This document shows, in pieces, positions 34,560-43,243 of a DNA stretch of 49,105 nucleotides. Both the position numbers and the translations under genes were made by a program. The DNA is from an uncultured Burkholderiaceae bacterium. GTDB taxonomy: Bacteria; Pseudomonadota; Gammaproteobacteria; Burkholderiales; Burkholderiaceae_B. The notes beneath the pieces were generated by a model. That model was given only the letters and a program-made list of their open reading frames with translations, made no database searches and was not told the origin of the DNA. The stretch is taken from the NCBI GenBank assembly GCA_937888805.1, contig CALBEY010000067.1, positions 1 to 49,105 of the forward strand, read 5' to 3'. How positions within the stretch are numbered: position 1 is the stretch's first letter; each line of letters starts with the position of its first letter.

Positions 34560-35831
34560 CTAAAAAGTGGTGTCAATCCTGAATGCCGGATCAAGTCGGC
34601 GCCAGTGAGTTTTGAGGTTCTCCTTTTGTGTTTCATGCATAGGCAGTTCTCTGATGGCCTCAGGCCAAAGTGCTCTTGCTGCGCCAATCGTGTCAACCAA
34701 CTGTGATTTGATGTTGGTCCAGGGTAGTCCTGACTTTTGTGCCCAAGCTTCAAACTGTGCCATCCCGGTGGAATACCATTCCTTGGTTTTTCCTAGATTA
34801 AGTGCAAACTGTGTTTCGTTTTTAAAGTAAACGCTTGTGGTCACGATGTCGTAGGCTGGTGAAAGACGGGGTGATACTTTATCGGGATAAAGCAGACTCC
34901 AGTTTTTGAGGTGTGCATCGCCGTTGGCCAAGAGAATGTTGACCAAAAGCCGTTTGGCAAGTTGTTGGGCATCGCTTAATCCCTGGCTGGAGTAATCGTA
35001 GATAACCTTCGCAACACCTTCGTAGTTAGCCGATGAATACTTCTCGTGTGGATACTTCACCAAAACTTGTGCGAAATCTTCCATATGAATGCGCTGGTTC
35101 CCTTGCCGATCAAAACGTTTAATCGCGAAAGCTTTTGATTCATTGGGTAGATTGATCAGCGGTAGGTTATCGAGTTGACTCAGTTCAACGAGTTTGATGT
35201 CTGGGACATCAACCCCCGCTAGTTTGGCGAGCGACATGGCGGTGAACTCATTCAATGGCACGAATGGGTGCTTGGTTGATGGTGTTTTGAGAATCCAATC
35301 ACCTAGCACCTCATCATCTGAAAGATTGTAGCGACCATCTTTTTCTTTCATTGAAAACTTCATCTGCACGCCAGCCAAAGAGAACTTTCTACCTGGCTTA
35401 ATTTGATCAAAACGAACTGCACGGGCTTTGCCATGTGTATTCAGGACGTGATCGGGTACGTCTTCGGGCTCCATTGGCCTTGCTTTGATTGCCCCAGGTA
35501 GATCAGAACCGAGATGGGTGAGTAAGTGAAATTCATTGTTCACATGAACCTTGAGGGTTTGCGCAAGGATCTCTCTCAAAGCGCCTTCGGGCAAAAGGTT
35601 TGAAAATAAAGGGTGTAATCGTTGGTTGCGCGACCAGCTAGAAGCCATGAGTTTGGACGCATTTGGGAATTCAGGATGAGTGATTAAGCCGAAGGTGGGG
35701 CGGTTGGGATTGTGCCTAAAAGACTCTGCAAAGCTAAAAACATTGCGTCCATTTTTATATCCCGCCAGGAATCCGACCAATTCGCCGTGGATCGATATTG
35801 CTAACACCGCTGCTTCGTTTTTTTCGCTCAT
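34560..35831 (-). CDS. hipA: HipA-family Ser/Thr kinase toxin
   Basis: This is the kinase toxin of a type II toxin-antitoxin module; E. coli HipA phosphorylates glutamyl-tRNA synthetase and causes growth arrest. The 423-residue protein keeps the flexible-loop serine that is autophosphorylated in E. coli (Ser151 in FSLAGVQMK), the catalytic loop NGDAHLKN at 303-310 (Asp305) and the metal-binding Asp328 (PAYDIV). This suggests an active kinase. The N-terminal subdomain contains SHLLPEG-like SNLLPEGALRE. The start overlaps the hipB stop by four bases, so antitoxin and toxin are coupled. The module sits between hemY and ppa as a likely acquired unit. Confidence 0.93.
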   Translation of the reverse strand: MSEKNEAAVLAISIHGELVGFLAGYKNGRNVFSFAESFRHNPNRPTFGLITHPEFPNASKLMASSWSRNQRLHPLFSNLLPEGALREILAQTLKVHVNNEFHLLTHLGSDLPGAIKARPMEPEDVPDHVLNTHGKARAVRFDQIKPGRKFSLAGVQMKFSMKEKDGRYNLSDDEVLGDWILKTPSTKHPFVPLNEFTAMSLAKLAGVDVPDIKLVELSQLDNLPLINLPNESKAFAIKRFDRQGNQRIHMEDFAQVLVKYPHEKYSSANYEGVAKVIYDYSSQGLSDAQQLAKRLLVNILLANGDAHLKNWSLLYPDKVSPRLSPAYDIVTTSVYFKNETQFALNLGKTKEWYSTGMAQFEAWAQKSGLPWTNIKSQLVDTIGAARALWPEAIRELPMHETQKENLKTHWRRLDPAFRIDTTF

Positions 35832-36157
35832 TCATCGTCTCCGAGCAGGCCTTGCCAGGGGTCTTCGTCTAGGGGTCTTTTGTCCGTTGTGGCAGACTGG
35901 CCTGAGTCGGTCAATAAAGCCGAGTCATCTGCGAGTGCTGCCAAAACTGCCCGTAATTTTTCATTGGGTACGAGAACGAGTTGTGCGCCGAGCCCGTCGG
36001 CTAGCAAATTCAAGGTGTCCAGACGAGGATTGCCTTGGGTTTCTAGTCGCTGATATTGCTGACGCAAAATCCCAACGCGAAGGCGCATGTCGTGTTGTTT
36101 CAAGCCGAGCGTTAAGCGGCGCTGTTTGATTTGGGTCAGTAGTGAAGGGTATCGCAT
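35828..36157 (-). CDS. hipB: HipB-like helix-turn-helix antitoxin
   Basis: This is a 109-residue XRE-type DNA-binding protein, encoded directly upstream of hipA and overlapping it by four bases. The helix-turn-helix covers about residues 18-50 (LGLKQHDMRLRVGILRQQYQRLE). A C-terminal tail rich in Asp, Glu and Trp (LDEDPWQGLLGDDE) may be the disordered part that is degraded by proteases in such antitoxins. It is expected to bind HipA and repress the operon through the half-sites upstream. The ATG at 36157 has only a weak ribosome site, which would keep expression low. Confidence 0.9.
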   Translation of the reverse strand: MRYPSLLTQIKQRRLTLGLKQHDMRLRVGILRQQYQRLETQGNPRLDTLNLLADGLGAQLVLVPNEKLRAVLAALADDSALLTDSGQSATTDKRPLDEDPWQGLLGDDE

Positions 36158-36164
36158 GAGTCTT

Positions 36165-36226
36165 ATATATTGCTTTTAATTGGATTAGCAATATATTAGT
36201 TTCTATTTATCAATTAAGCAATACAT
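36165..36226 (-). promoter_or_regulatory. hipBA promoter and operator half-sites
   Basis: On the minus strand a -35 TTGCTT (36221-36216), a 17-base spacer and a -10 TAATAT (36198-36193) form a good promoter for hipB. A perfect 9-base inverted repeat, ATATATTGC (36165-36173) and GCAATATAT (36188-36196), lies over the -10 and start region. A third half-site GCAATACAT (36218-36226, one mismatch) covers the -35, exactly 30 bases from the second. This spacing fits cooperative binding of HipB dimers on one face of the helix. Binding itself is inferred. Confidence 0.7.
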
Positions 36227-36288
36227 GAATTTCTTTTAAAGGACTGCCAACTACCCTAGCTCCCACATTGCCTAGCCCAAAGGCAACG

Positions 36289-36317
36289 ATGCCAGGGCTA
36301 GACCGCAACCCTGGCAT
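36289..36317. repeat. Inverted repeat downstream of ppa
   Basis: A perfect 9-base inverted repeat, ATGCCAGGG and CCCTGGCAT, encloses an 11-base loop. An overlapping alternative hairpin with arms CTAGCCC and GGGCTAG spans 36272-36301. It lies 45 bases after the ppa stop on the side where a terminator would be, but no T run follows on either strand. It may act as an mRNA 3' stabiliser or a weak terminator. Confidence 0.5.
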
Positions 36318-36361
36318 TGATTAACGCTAATTGGCTGGCAAAGAGGTCTTTTTAGATCTTT

Positions 36362-36892
36362 TTAGGCCGTTTTGTAATTTGCCATGCCGTCGACAATTTC
36401 TTTGTGGGCAGCGGCCACGCCAGCCCAACCTTCGACTTTGACCCATTTGCCTTTCTCAAGGTCTTTGTAGTGCTCAAAGAAGTGCTCAATCGACTTCAGG
36501 GTCATGGGGTGAACATCTTCATGGGACTCAAGGTTGCTGTAGAGGGGGAGAATTTTGGTGGTGGGAACAGCCAACACTTTGCCGTCTTGCCCCGCTTCAT
36601 CGGTCATGTGCAAAATGCCAATGGCACGGCAAGGCACCACAACGCCAGGCATCAGGGGAAATGGGGTCATCACCAAGACATCCACAGGATCGCCGTCGCC
36701 AGCAATCGTGTTGGGCACATAGCCGTAATTGGTGGGGTAAAACATGGCGGTGGTCATGAAGCGATCGACGAAGACCGCACCGCTTTCTTTGTCCACTTCG
36801 TACTTGATAGGGTCGGCATTCATTGGGATTTCGATGATGACGTTAAACACTTCGGGTGCTTTATCGCCAGGGGTGACTTTATCAAGGGACAT
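36362..36892 (-). CDS. ppa: Inorganic pyrophosphatase
   Basis: This is a soluble family I pyrophosphatase that hydrolyses pyrophosphate made in biosynthesis. The 176-residue protein has the metal-binding signature DGDPVDVLV, the N-terminal [30 protein letters not shown] and KWVKVEGW blocks. The length is standard for the bacterial hexameric type. It is a single gene, read toward hipBA. Confidence 0.97.
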   Translation of the reverse strand: MSLDKVTPGDKAPEVFNVIIEIPMNADPIKYEVDKESGAVFVDRFMTTAMFYPTNYGYVPNTIAGDGDPVDVLVMTPFPLMPGVVVPCRAIGILHMTDEAGQDGKVLAVPTTKILPLYSNLESHEDVHPMTLKSIEHFFEHYKDLEKGKWVKVEGWAGVAAAHKEIVDGMANYKTA

Positions 36893-37174
36893 CTGGATCT
36901 ACCAAAAAAGAGTTGAAAAATGTTTTGAGGGGCGACGCGGTTAAAGACTTGATGTTTAGTAAGCCGAGTCACATTTATTGGGTATTTTAACCTCAGCCTA
37001 GGCGGTCGTTTTGATTGTCGTTAAGTATCAAACCATGTTAATGCGCGAGTCTGACACAAAGCTTAAGGCAGTCAACCCACAGGCTCGCCATCCGATAGAA
37101 TTGTAATGTTTGCGTGATGATGCTAATCATTACTTTCTTTTATTAAACAATTTTCGCCCATCGGGGGGATCAAT
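36893..37174. other. Intergenic region between ppa and the FAH-family gene
   Basis: This divergent region of 282 bases should hold the promoters of ppa and of the hydrolase gene. I see no gene, strong hairpin or clear operator in it. The G-rich ribosome site of the hydrolase gene lies at about 37163-37168. Confidence 0.5.
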
Positions 37175-37873
37175 ATGTCGGAATACGTCTTCACACCACC
37201 AGCCGTGGTGGGTTTGCCCGTGGTGGGCAGTCAGGCTAAGTTTGCTGTTCGTCATGTCTATTGCGTGGGTCGAAACTATGTCGAGCATGCCAAAGAGATG
37301 GGTTTTACTGGACGTGAAGAGCCGTTCTTTTTTTCTAAGCCTGCTGATGCTTTGGTTTATGTTGCCTCAGGCACACAGGGCGATATTCATTACCCGTCCA
37401 AGACCAGTAATTTGCATTACGAAATGGAATTGGTCGTCGCCTTGGGCAAGGGCGGACGAGATATTCCGGTAGAAAAGGCCAATGGGTGCATTTTTGGTTA
37501 TGCCTTGGGTTTGGACATGACGCGGCGCGATTTGCAAGGCGAATGTAAAAAACAGGGTCGCCCCTGGGAAGTTGGCAAAGCATTTGATGAGTCTGGCCCG
37601 ATTGGTCCCATTCACCCCGTTGATAAGACGGGTGTCATCGATCAAGGTGCAATCACGCTGGCAGTTAACGGGCAGATGAAACAAAACAGCAATTTAGACA
37701 AGCTGATTTGGAGTATTCCCGAAAGTATCTCTTTTTTATCCGGTTTGTTTGAACTCAAAGCCGGTGATCTGATATTCACAGGTACACCAGAGGGTGTTGG
37801 TCCTGTGGTGGCCGGTGACCAGATGGTCGGCACCTTTGACGGTTTGGGTGAGCTTAAAGTACGGGTGGTTTGA
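37175..37873 (+). CDS. Fumarylacetoacetate hydrolase family protein
   Basis: The 232-residue protein is a single-domain FAH-family hydrolase, which cleaves C-C bonds of acylpyruvates or decarboxylates oxaloacetate-like substrates. It has YCVGRNYVEHAKEMG, FFFSKPADAL, the metal ligands LHYEMELVV, YALGLDMTRRDLQ and the FTGTPEGVGPV motif near the C-terminus. Sequence details and size fit fumarylpyruvate hydrolase or acylpyruvase types. The ATG at 37175 has a GGGGGG ribosome site. It stands alone and faces the HMG-CoA-lyase-like gene across a shared terminator. The substrate is not fixed by context. Confidence 0.85.
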   Translation: MSEYVFTPPAVVGLPVVGSQAKFAVRHVYCVGRNYVEHAKEMGFTGREEPFFFSKPADALVYVASGTQGDIHYPSKTSNLHYEMELVVALGKGGRDIPVEKANGCIFGYALGLDMTRRDLQGECKKQGRPWEVGKAFDESGPIGPIHPVDKTGVIDQGAITLAVNGQMKQNSNLDKLIWSIPESISFLSGLFELKAGDLIFTGTPEGVGPVVAGDQMVGTFDGLGELKVRVV

Positions 37874-37887
37874 TCCCAATCGCATGC

Positions 37888-37915
37888 AAAGAGGGCCAAG
37901 GCATTGGCCCTCTTT
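37888..37915. terminator. Bidirectional intrinsic terminator
   Basis: A perfect 12-base inverted repeat AAAGAGGGCCAA / TTGGCCCTCTTT with a GGCA loop lies between two convergent genes, with T-rich tails on both strands. It should end transcripts of both the hydrolase gene and the lyase gene. Confidence 0.93.
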
Positions 37916-37931
37916 GTTTCACTGTCAAGTT

Positions 37932-38876
37932 TTACGCTGCCTTAACGACTGCTTGTGCGTTTCCAGGGACGGGATGTTTGGTCAGGCGATGGCCTGCTTT
38001 TAGAATTTGGCTGGGAATGTCGTGTTCAACCAAGGCTGGCAGCTGTGCGGCAACGGCGACTAGCTTTTGCAGGTCAACGCCGGTGTTAAAGCCTTCAAGT
38101 TCCAGCATGTGAACCACTTCTTCAGTGCAGGCATTACCGCTTGCGCCAGGCGCATAAGGGCAACCACCAAGACCGCCCAACGAGGCATCAAATCGATCAA
38201 TGCCCGCATCAATGGCTGCCAAAACATTTGATTGCGCAAGACCTCGGGTGTTGTGAAAGTGCAAGGTAAATGTCACATTCGGAAAACTGGCTTTTGCCAT
38301 GCGTGCGATGTGACGGACCTGTGAAGGGTAAGCCATGCCCGTGGTGTCGCACAAGGATATACGCTTAACGTTTTGTCGGGCGAAATGTTCAATCAGCCGC
38401 AAAACCTCTGATTCGGCAATATTGCCTTCCATTGGGCAGCCGAAGACAGTTGACAGCGAAACGTTGACGGCCACCGATGAGTCGGCCAGCGTTTCAATGA
38501 TCTGGCTCAGCTGGTTGGCTGATTGATCGCGTGTCATTCGCAGGTTTGCTTGATTGTGTGTTTCGCTCACGGACATGACCAAGTTGGCCTCGTCGATGCC
38601 GCAGCTCAAGGCGCGCTCGGCGCCGCGAGCATTGGGAATTAACACGGTGTATTCAACGCCAGGCTGACGCCGAATGCGGTGCATCACTTCTTCAGCATCA
38701 CGCAAGGCGGGGATGGCTTTGGGTGAGGTGAAAGAGGTGGCCTCAATTTTGGCGAACCCACACTCGCTGAGCGCATCAATAATCGCAACCTTGTCATCGG
38801 TGCTGATGAACACGCTTTCGTTTTGAAAACCATCACGCGGTGAGACGTCATGCATGTAAATGCGAGGTTTGCTCAT
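37932..38876 (-). CDS. Hydroxymethylglutaryl-CoA lyase-like enzyme
   Basis: This is a TIM-barrel lyase of the HMG-CoA lyase/DRE-TIM family, 314 residues. The N-terminal DVSPRDGFQNE gives the catalytic Arg-Asp pair, HFHNTRGLA provides metal ligands, and ASLGGLGGCPYAPGASGN carries the active-site cysteine loop. Such enzymes cleave 3-hydroxy-3-methylglutaryl-CoA, or related 3-hydroxyacyl-CoA compounds, to acetyl-CoA and a keto acid. It lies downstream of a CaiB/BaiF CoA-transferase gene on the same strand after a 133-base gap; together they could activate and split a dicarboxylic acid. The exact substrate is open. Confidence 0.88.
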   Translation of the reverse strand: MSKPRIYMHDVSPRDGFQNESVFISTDDKVAIIDALSECGFAKIEATSFTSPKAIPALRDAEEVMHRIRRQPGVEYTVLIPNARGAERALSCGIDEANLVMSVSETHNQANLRMTRDQSANQLSQIIETLADSSVAVNVSLSTVFGCPMEGNIAESEVLRLIEHFARQNVKRISLCDTTGMAYPSQVRHIARMAKASFPNVTFTLHFHNTRGLAQSNVLAAIDAGIDRFDASLGGLGGCPYAPGASGNACTEEVVHMLELEGFNTGVDLQKLVAVAAQLPALVEHDIPSQILKAGHRLTKHPVPGNAQAVVKAA

Positions 38877-39009
38877 ATTAGGATTTGTCTCTGTTTTGTT
38901 GTTAAGTGCTAGTCAGTGACTCAGTTGGTAAGAAACAATACGAACCATTTCAGGCTTATTTTACGGGTTTTCCCGAATTTGTGGGGCTGACCCTACGAAG
39001 AGCAGTGTT

Positions 39010-40218
39010 TTAGGTGATGCCGCGCTTGCGCCAGTCGGCGCGCGTGCTGCCATCGATACCCAGTTGATCCAAAATTTCATCAGTATGCTCACCGAGCTGC
39101 GGTGCCAGTCGGTCGACTTGGCCGGGTGTGCGTGATAGTTTGGGGACAATGCCGGGAACTTTAACCACTGAGCCGTCGCGCAGATGGGTCTCTAAGATCA
39201 TGTCGCGAGCTTGGTAATGAGGGTCTGCGGCGATATCGGCCGCATCGTAACTTTTACCCACGGGAACACCGGCTTCGGTCATGGCGCTTAAGACTTCGTC
39301 AAGTGTGCGATGTTTCGTCCAGTCGCCGATGGCTTGGTCAATGCGTTCGGCCTGAGCCGCGCGTCCAGGATTGTCTGCGAGGGCTGGATCGGTGGCCAAG
39401 TCCTCGCGCTCAATCAAGGTCATTAGGCGCTTGTAAATACTGTCGCCATTACCGGCGATCAAGGCGTATTTGCCATCCTTGCAAGGGTAAGCATTGGTCG
39501 GCGCTATACCTGGCATGCTGGCCCCTGATGGTTGGCGAACAGCACCGAATTTCGAGTACTCAGGCAGCAGGCTCTCCATCATATTGAAGACAGACTCGTA
39601 AAGTGCGACATCAACCTCTTGCCCTAAGCCATTTTGTTGCTCGCGGTGGCGCAAGGCCATCAAAACCCCAATGACCCCATGCAAACCCGACAAGGTGTCG
39701 CCAATCGAGACGCCCACCCGCACGGGTGGACGGCCGGGTTCGCCACTTAGGTAGCGCAAGCCACCCATCGCTTCCCCGATCACGCCAAAACCTGGACGGT
39801 CACGGTAGGGGCCAGTTTGCCCGTAGCCAGACACACGCAACATGATGAGTTTTGGGTTTATCGTGTGAAGTGCCTCAAAACCCAAGCCCCACTTTTCCAT
39901 GGCACCAGGACGAAAATTTTCGATCAAAATATCGGCGTCAGCCACCAAGCGACGCACAACATCTTGACCCTCTGGTTGGCGCAGGTCCAATGTGATTGAG
40001 CGTTTGTTGCGGGCGTGAGCGGCCCACCAAACAGAAGTGCCATCGTGCACATAACGCCATTGCCGCAGAGGATCACCGGCGGGTGGTTCGACTTTGATGA
40101 CGTCAGCACCAAATTCAGCCATGATTTTGGCGGCAAACGGGCCCGCGATCAATTGACCAAGTTCGATGATTTTTAAGCCTGAAAGAGGGCGTTGTGTGGT
40201 TTCGAGAGCGTTTTTCAT
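39010..40218 (-). CDS. CaiB/BaiF-family (class III) CoA-transferase
   Basis: The enzyme moves CoA between carboxylic acids through an aspartyl-CoA anhydride. The 402-residue protein shows the family start LSGLKIIELGQLIAGPFAAK, FGADVIKVEPPAGDPLR, the RNKRSITLDLRQPEG block and ENFRPGAMEKWGLG, with the GEMGGLRYLSG-like stretch GEAMGGLRYLSGEPGRPPVR. Its start overlaps the stop of the upstream metal transporter gene by four bases (ATGA), an odd partner. The downstream HMG-CoA-lyase-like gene makes a pathway with a dicarboxylic acid plausible, for example succinyl-CoA:glutarate-type transfer. Confidence 0.92.
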   Translation of the reverse strand: MKNALETTQRPLSGLKIIELGQLIAGPFAAKIMAEFGADVIKVEPPAGDPLRQWRYVHDGTSVWWAAHARNKRSITLDLRQPEGQDVVRRLVADADILIENFRPGAMEKWGLGFEALHTINPKLIMLRVSGYGQTGPYRDRPGFGVIGEAMGGLRYLSGEPGRPPVRVGVSIGDTLSGLHGVIGVLMALRHREQQNGLGQEVDVALYESVFNMMESLLPEYSKFGAVRQPSGASMPGIAPTNAYPCKDGKYALIAGNGDSIYKRLMTLIEREDLATDPALADNPGRAAQAERIDQAIGDWTKHRTLDEVLSAMTEAGVPVGKSYDAADIAADPHYQARDMILETHLRDGSVVKVPGIVPKLSRTPGQVDRLAPQLGEHTDEILDQLGIDGSTRADWRKRGIT

Positions 40219-41174
40219 GGCTGGCCTGGTTTGGGTGCGTCCACAGGATCAACGTGTGCCATAAGGTCCAAGACGCGGTGGCGACGCATCACCGAGTCAC
40301 GGGCAGCAACCACAATGTCGTGGCCTTGTTCAACGGTTAGGGTGCGGTCGACTTCAATGTGGGCATCAACCAAAACCATGTCACCCATCTTACGGGTACG
40401 GATGTCGTGCACGCCAAGTACGCCAGGGGTTTCGTTAAGGGTCTGAGTAATTTCTTGTAGCTCTTTTTCATCGATGCCGCGATCCATCAGATCGTTGAAA
40501 GAATCCGAACCGAAACGCCAACCCATGCGTGCAATCATGAGGCCAACAATCAAAGCGGCAATCGGGTCGAGAATTTTGTAGCCCAGAAGGTGCCCCAAAA
40601 TGCCGATGGCCACGACCAGCGAGGAGGCGGCATCCGAGCGGGCATGCCAGGCGTTGGCCACGAGCATGCTGGACTTCACCCGCTTGGCAGCAGTCAGCAT
40701 GTAGCGAAATAAGCCTTCTTTGGTGAATAACGTCAAAATTGCAATGGCTAATGCGATTGGCGCCACATCGGGGATGTTATCGGGGTTCATGATTCGTTCA
40801 ACAGAAAACCAAACCATCCCCAAGCCAACCGAAATAAGCGCGAGACCAATGATGAGGGAGGCAGCGGTCTCAAACCGCTGATGACCGTAAGGATGATCCT
40901 CGTCGGGATCTTTTTGACTGTGGTGATTGGCAATCAACACCACGAAGTCTGACAACAAGTCAGAAAGCGAGTGAATCCCATCTGCAATCAATGCCTGAGA
41001 TCGCGCAAAGTATCCCACCACAATTTGCAGCGTTGACAGCACAATGTTGACCGCCACACTGACCAATGTGGTTTGTTTGGCTACTGCGCCTCTCTGGGCT
41101 GCGGTGTAAGAGGATTGCGCACCGGCGATATCCTGATCTTTATCAGACTTTCGGTGGTAGTGATTCGATCCCAT
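40215..41174 (-). CDS. Cation diffusion facilitator (CDF) family transporter
   Basis: This is a proton-coupled divalent metal exporter of the inner membrane, 319 residues. The two metal-site motifs are visible: ALIADGIHSLSDLLSD in TM2 and HARSDAASS in TM5. A cytosolic C-terminal domain starts around residue 215 (DRGIDEKELQEI) and includes GVHDIRTRKMGDMVLVDAHI. The N-terminal tail is charged and His-bearing. The D-x3-H/D and H-x3-D arrangement fits zinc, iron or cobalt transport; the metal is not fixed. It is coupled to the CoA-transferase gene and lies 94 bases behind the LeuE-like gene. Confidence 0.93.
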   Translation of the reverse strand: MGSNHYHRKSDKDQDIAGAQSSYTAAQRGAVAKQTTLVSVAVNIVLSTLQIVVGYFARSQALIADGIHSLSDLLSDFVVLIANHHSQKDPDEDHPYGHQRFETAASLIIGLALISVGLGMVWFSVERIMNPDNIPDVAPIALAIAILTLFTKEGLFRYMLTAAKRVKSSMLVANAWHARSDAASSLVVAIGILGHLLGYKILDPIAALIVGLMIARMGWRFGSDSFNDLMDRGIDEKELQEITQTLNETPGVLGVHDIRTRKMGDMVLVDAHIEVDRTLTVEQGHDIVVAARDSVMRRHRVLDLMAHVDPVDAPKPGQP

Positions 41175-41268
41175 TCGTTTTATTAAGACCCTTTTTCGGT
41201 CAGGTTATTGGTTGTTGTGGTGTCGTGTGGCATTGTCGTTGGTTTGTGACCGATTGGCTACTGAGGAC

Positions 41269-41928
41269 CTACTTTAAAGTGGCATCGGCAAGCTTGACGC
41301 CAAAAGCCACAAAGAGTCCGCCAACCGCACCACTGCCGAGCGCATTCAATCGCGGGTACGCTCGCATCTTGCGCGCTAACCGTACACCACCAAAAATCAA
41401 GCACGAGAGATAAAGCATGCTACAGATTTGAACAACAATGCCAAGCAAAAGAAATGTCAGTGCTGGGTAGGCGTAATTTGGGTCAACAAATTGAATAAAA
41501 AATGAGATGAAGAAAAAAATCGCTTTGGGGTTTAGCAGGCTGATCGTGAGTGCTGAACGCAACGGGTGGCGACGTTTGTTACGCGGTGCCAATACCTCGC
41601 TTGATATCGGCATATCACTCAGTGGATCTTTCCAGTGATACCAAGCCAGCTTTAAAAGCCCCAACCCAATCCAAGCCAAATAGGCGGCACCAGCGTATTT
41701 AAGCCCCATGAACAACGATGGATTGGCGTAAAGCACAGATGCCGCACCAGTTGCGGCCAATGCCATTAAAACGAGATCACCCAAAAACACACCAGCAGCC
41801 GCACGATAGCCTGCACCCACGCCATCGATGGATGCCGTGGTTAAGACAAACATGGAGTTAGGACCGGGTAGCAACACAACAAAAATCGTGCCCAGAACAA
41901 ATGTCACAAGATCAGTGATTCCGTACAA
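41269..41928 (-). CDS. leuE: LysE/RhtB-family exporter, LeuE-like
   Basis: This is an inner-membrane amino acid exporter of 219 residues with six hydrophobic segments. The start MYGITDLVTFVLGTIFVVLL leads to the family signature PGPNSMFVL, and the later block LTISLLNPKAIFFFISFFIQF closely resembles E. coli LeuE. I chose the TTG at 41928 because a strong AAGGA lies seven bases upstream and this gives the normal N-terminus; a longer frame starting at 41991 lacks a ribosome site. Probable substrates are leucine and related amino acids. It may be co-transcribed with the CDF gene. Confidence 0.85.
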   Translation of the reverse strand: MYGITDLVTFVLGTIFVVLLPGPNSMFVLTTASIDGVGAGYRAAAGVFLGDLVLMALAATGAASVLYANPSLFMGLKYAGAAYLAWIGLGLLKLAWYHWKDPLSDMPISSEVLAPRNKRRHPLRSALTISLLNPKAIFFFISFFIQFVDPNYAYPALTFLLLGIVVQICSMLYLSCLIFGGVRLARKMRAYPRLNALGSGAVGGLFVAFGVKLADATLK

Positions 41929-42222
41929 GTTGACTTCCTTAGGTGCATCAGCGTGATTTGCAATTTGACAAACGGTTAACCCAGCCATCAAGGTTTTTAT
42001 TGCTGACGCCTAATTGCATTTTAAACGCCAATTGGCATCGCAAGGGCGTTGGTTCAGTCGGGCGATTTTACGTTCGCTGAGGCCTGTGCTGTCCTTTTTA
42101 ATGTTTTTGTCGTCGCCAACGGCGGCCCTCATCACTCGTTATGACTCGTTACCCTTGACGCAAGCCTTTGGCTTGTCGCATGATGAGAAGGTATTTTTAA
42201 ATAATAAAGTGAGTGTTGCGCG

Positions 42223-43137
42223 ATGAAAGCTGTTTTTCTCGATGCCAGTCCTACCCTTGCCGAAGTCACGGAACGTTTACTGCAAATTGGCGACATGACT
42301 GTTTCCATTCACCGTGACCCTGACATCACACCCGAACAGATCCCAGGGGTTGTTGGCGATGCTGACATTGTTTGGATTGATCACACGGGTTTGTCAACTG
42401 ATATTGCCAGCCAGTGCCCCAATTTGCGACACGTGATTTTTTTGGGTACTGGCGCTCGTTCGTACATGAGCCCTGAGGAATTGGCTGAAATCGGCATTCA
42501 AGTGCATATTATTAAGGGCTACGGCGACACAGCTGTGGCTGAGTGTGCTTTTGGGTTGATGTGGGCAGCAGCCAAAGGCTATGCGGCGATGGATCGTGGC
42601 GTGCGTGCGGGTAATTGGCCACGCACTGAGGGGCTTCAATTAACCGGTAAAACCTTGGGTTTGGTCGGGTTTGGGGGCATTGGGGCGGAAATGGCTCGCT
42701 TGGGTCTGGGCGCTGGCATGCGGGTCATCGCTTGGAACCGTTCACCCAAAGAGCACCCTGGGGTGCCGTTTTTGTCGATTGAAGCGGTGTTGGCACAAAG
42801 CGATGTGGTGTCAGTGCATTTGCTTTTGAACGATGAAACCCGAGGTTTCTTGTCGAAGTCGCGTATCGAAGGCATGCGCGATGGCGCGATTTTGGTGAAT
42901 ACCGCTCGCGGGGCAGTCATTGACGAGCTCGCCATGATTGATGCCCTGAAGTCGGGCAAACTAGGGCACGCCGCCCTAGATGTGTTCGAAGTCGAGCCAC
43001 TACCGCCAGGGCATGCTTTGTCAACCCTGGAAAACGTGACCTTGTCAGCCCATTCAGCGTTTAGAACGGCTGAGGCCAGTGACAACCTCATCGAAGCGGC
43101 GCTCAATCATGGTCGCAGGATTGCCCAAGAACGCTGA
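42223..43137 (+). CDS. D-2-hydroxyacid dehydrogenase (NAD-dependent)
   Basis: The 304-residue enzyme belongs to the D-isomer-specific 2-hydroxyacid dehydrogenase family, which reduces 2-oxo acids or oxidises D-2-hydroxy acids. The NAD motif GFGGIG is at 149-154. The catalytic Arg229 (NTARGAVID), Glu258 (FEVEP) and His277 (SAHSAFRT) are in the expected order. Some phosphoglycerate dehydrogenase-like proteins look similar, but the ACT domain of SerA is absent. It lies divergent from the LeuE-like gene and upstream of the efflux operon. The substrate is unknown. Confidence 0.92.
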   Translation: MKAVFLDASPTLAEVTERLLQIGDMTVSIHRDPDITPEQIPGVVGDADIVWIDHTGLSTDIASQCPNLRHVIFLGTGARSYMSPEELAEIGIQVHIIKGYGDTAVAECAFGLMWAAAKGYAAMDRGVRAGNWPRTEGLQLTGKTLGLVGFGGIGAEMARLGLGAGMRVIAWNRSPKEHPGVPFLSIEAVLAQSDVVSVHLLLNDETRGFLSKSRIEGMRDGAILVNTARGAVIDELAMIDALKSGKLGHAALDVFEVEPLPPGHALSTLENVTLSAHSAFRTAEASDNLIEAALNHGRRIAQER

Positions 43138-43243
43138 TTGCCAAGTGCCGCGAGTTGTTGAAATCAAACTGCGTTACTATTATTTAGTGAATCATGACTC
43201 ACCAGCCATAACCCCGTTTCACTTTTCCCGAATGAACCAATAA

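Noticed and set aside
36272..36317. Terminator for ppa
   Set aside because: The hairpins are strong but no T run follows on either strand, so it is listed only as an inverted repeat.
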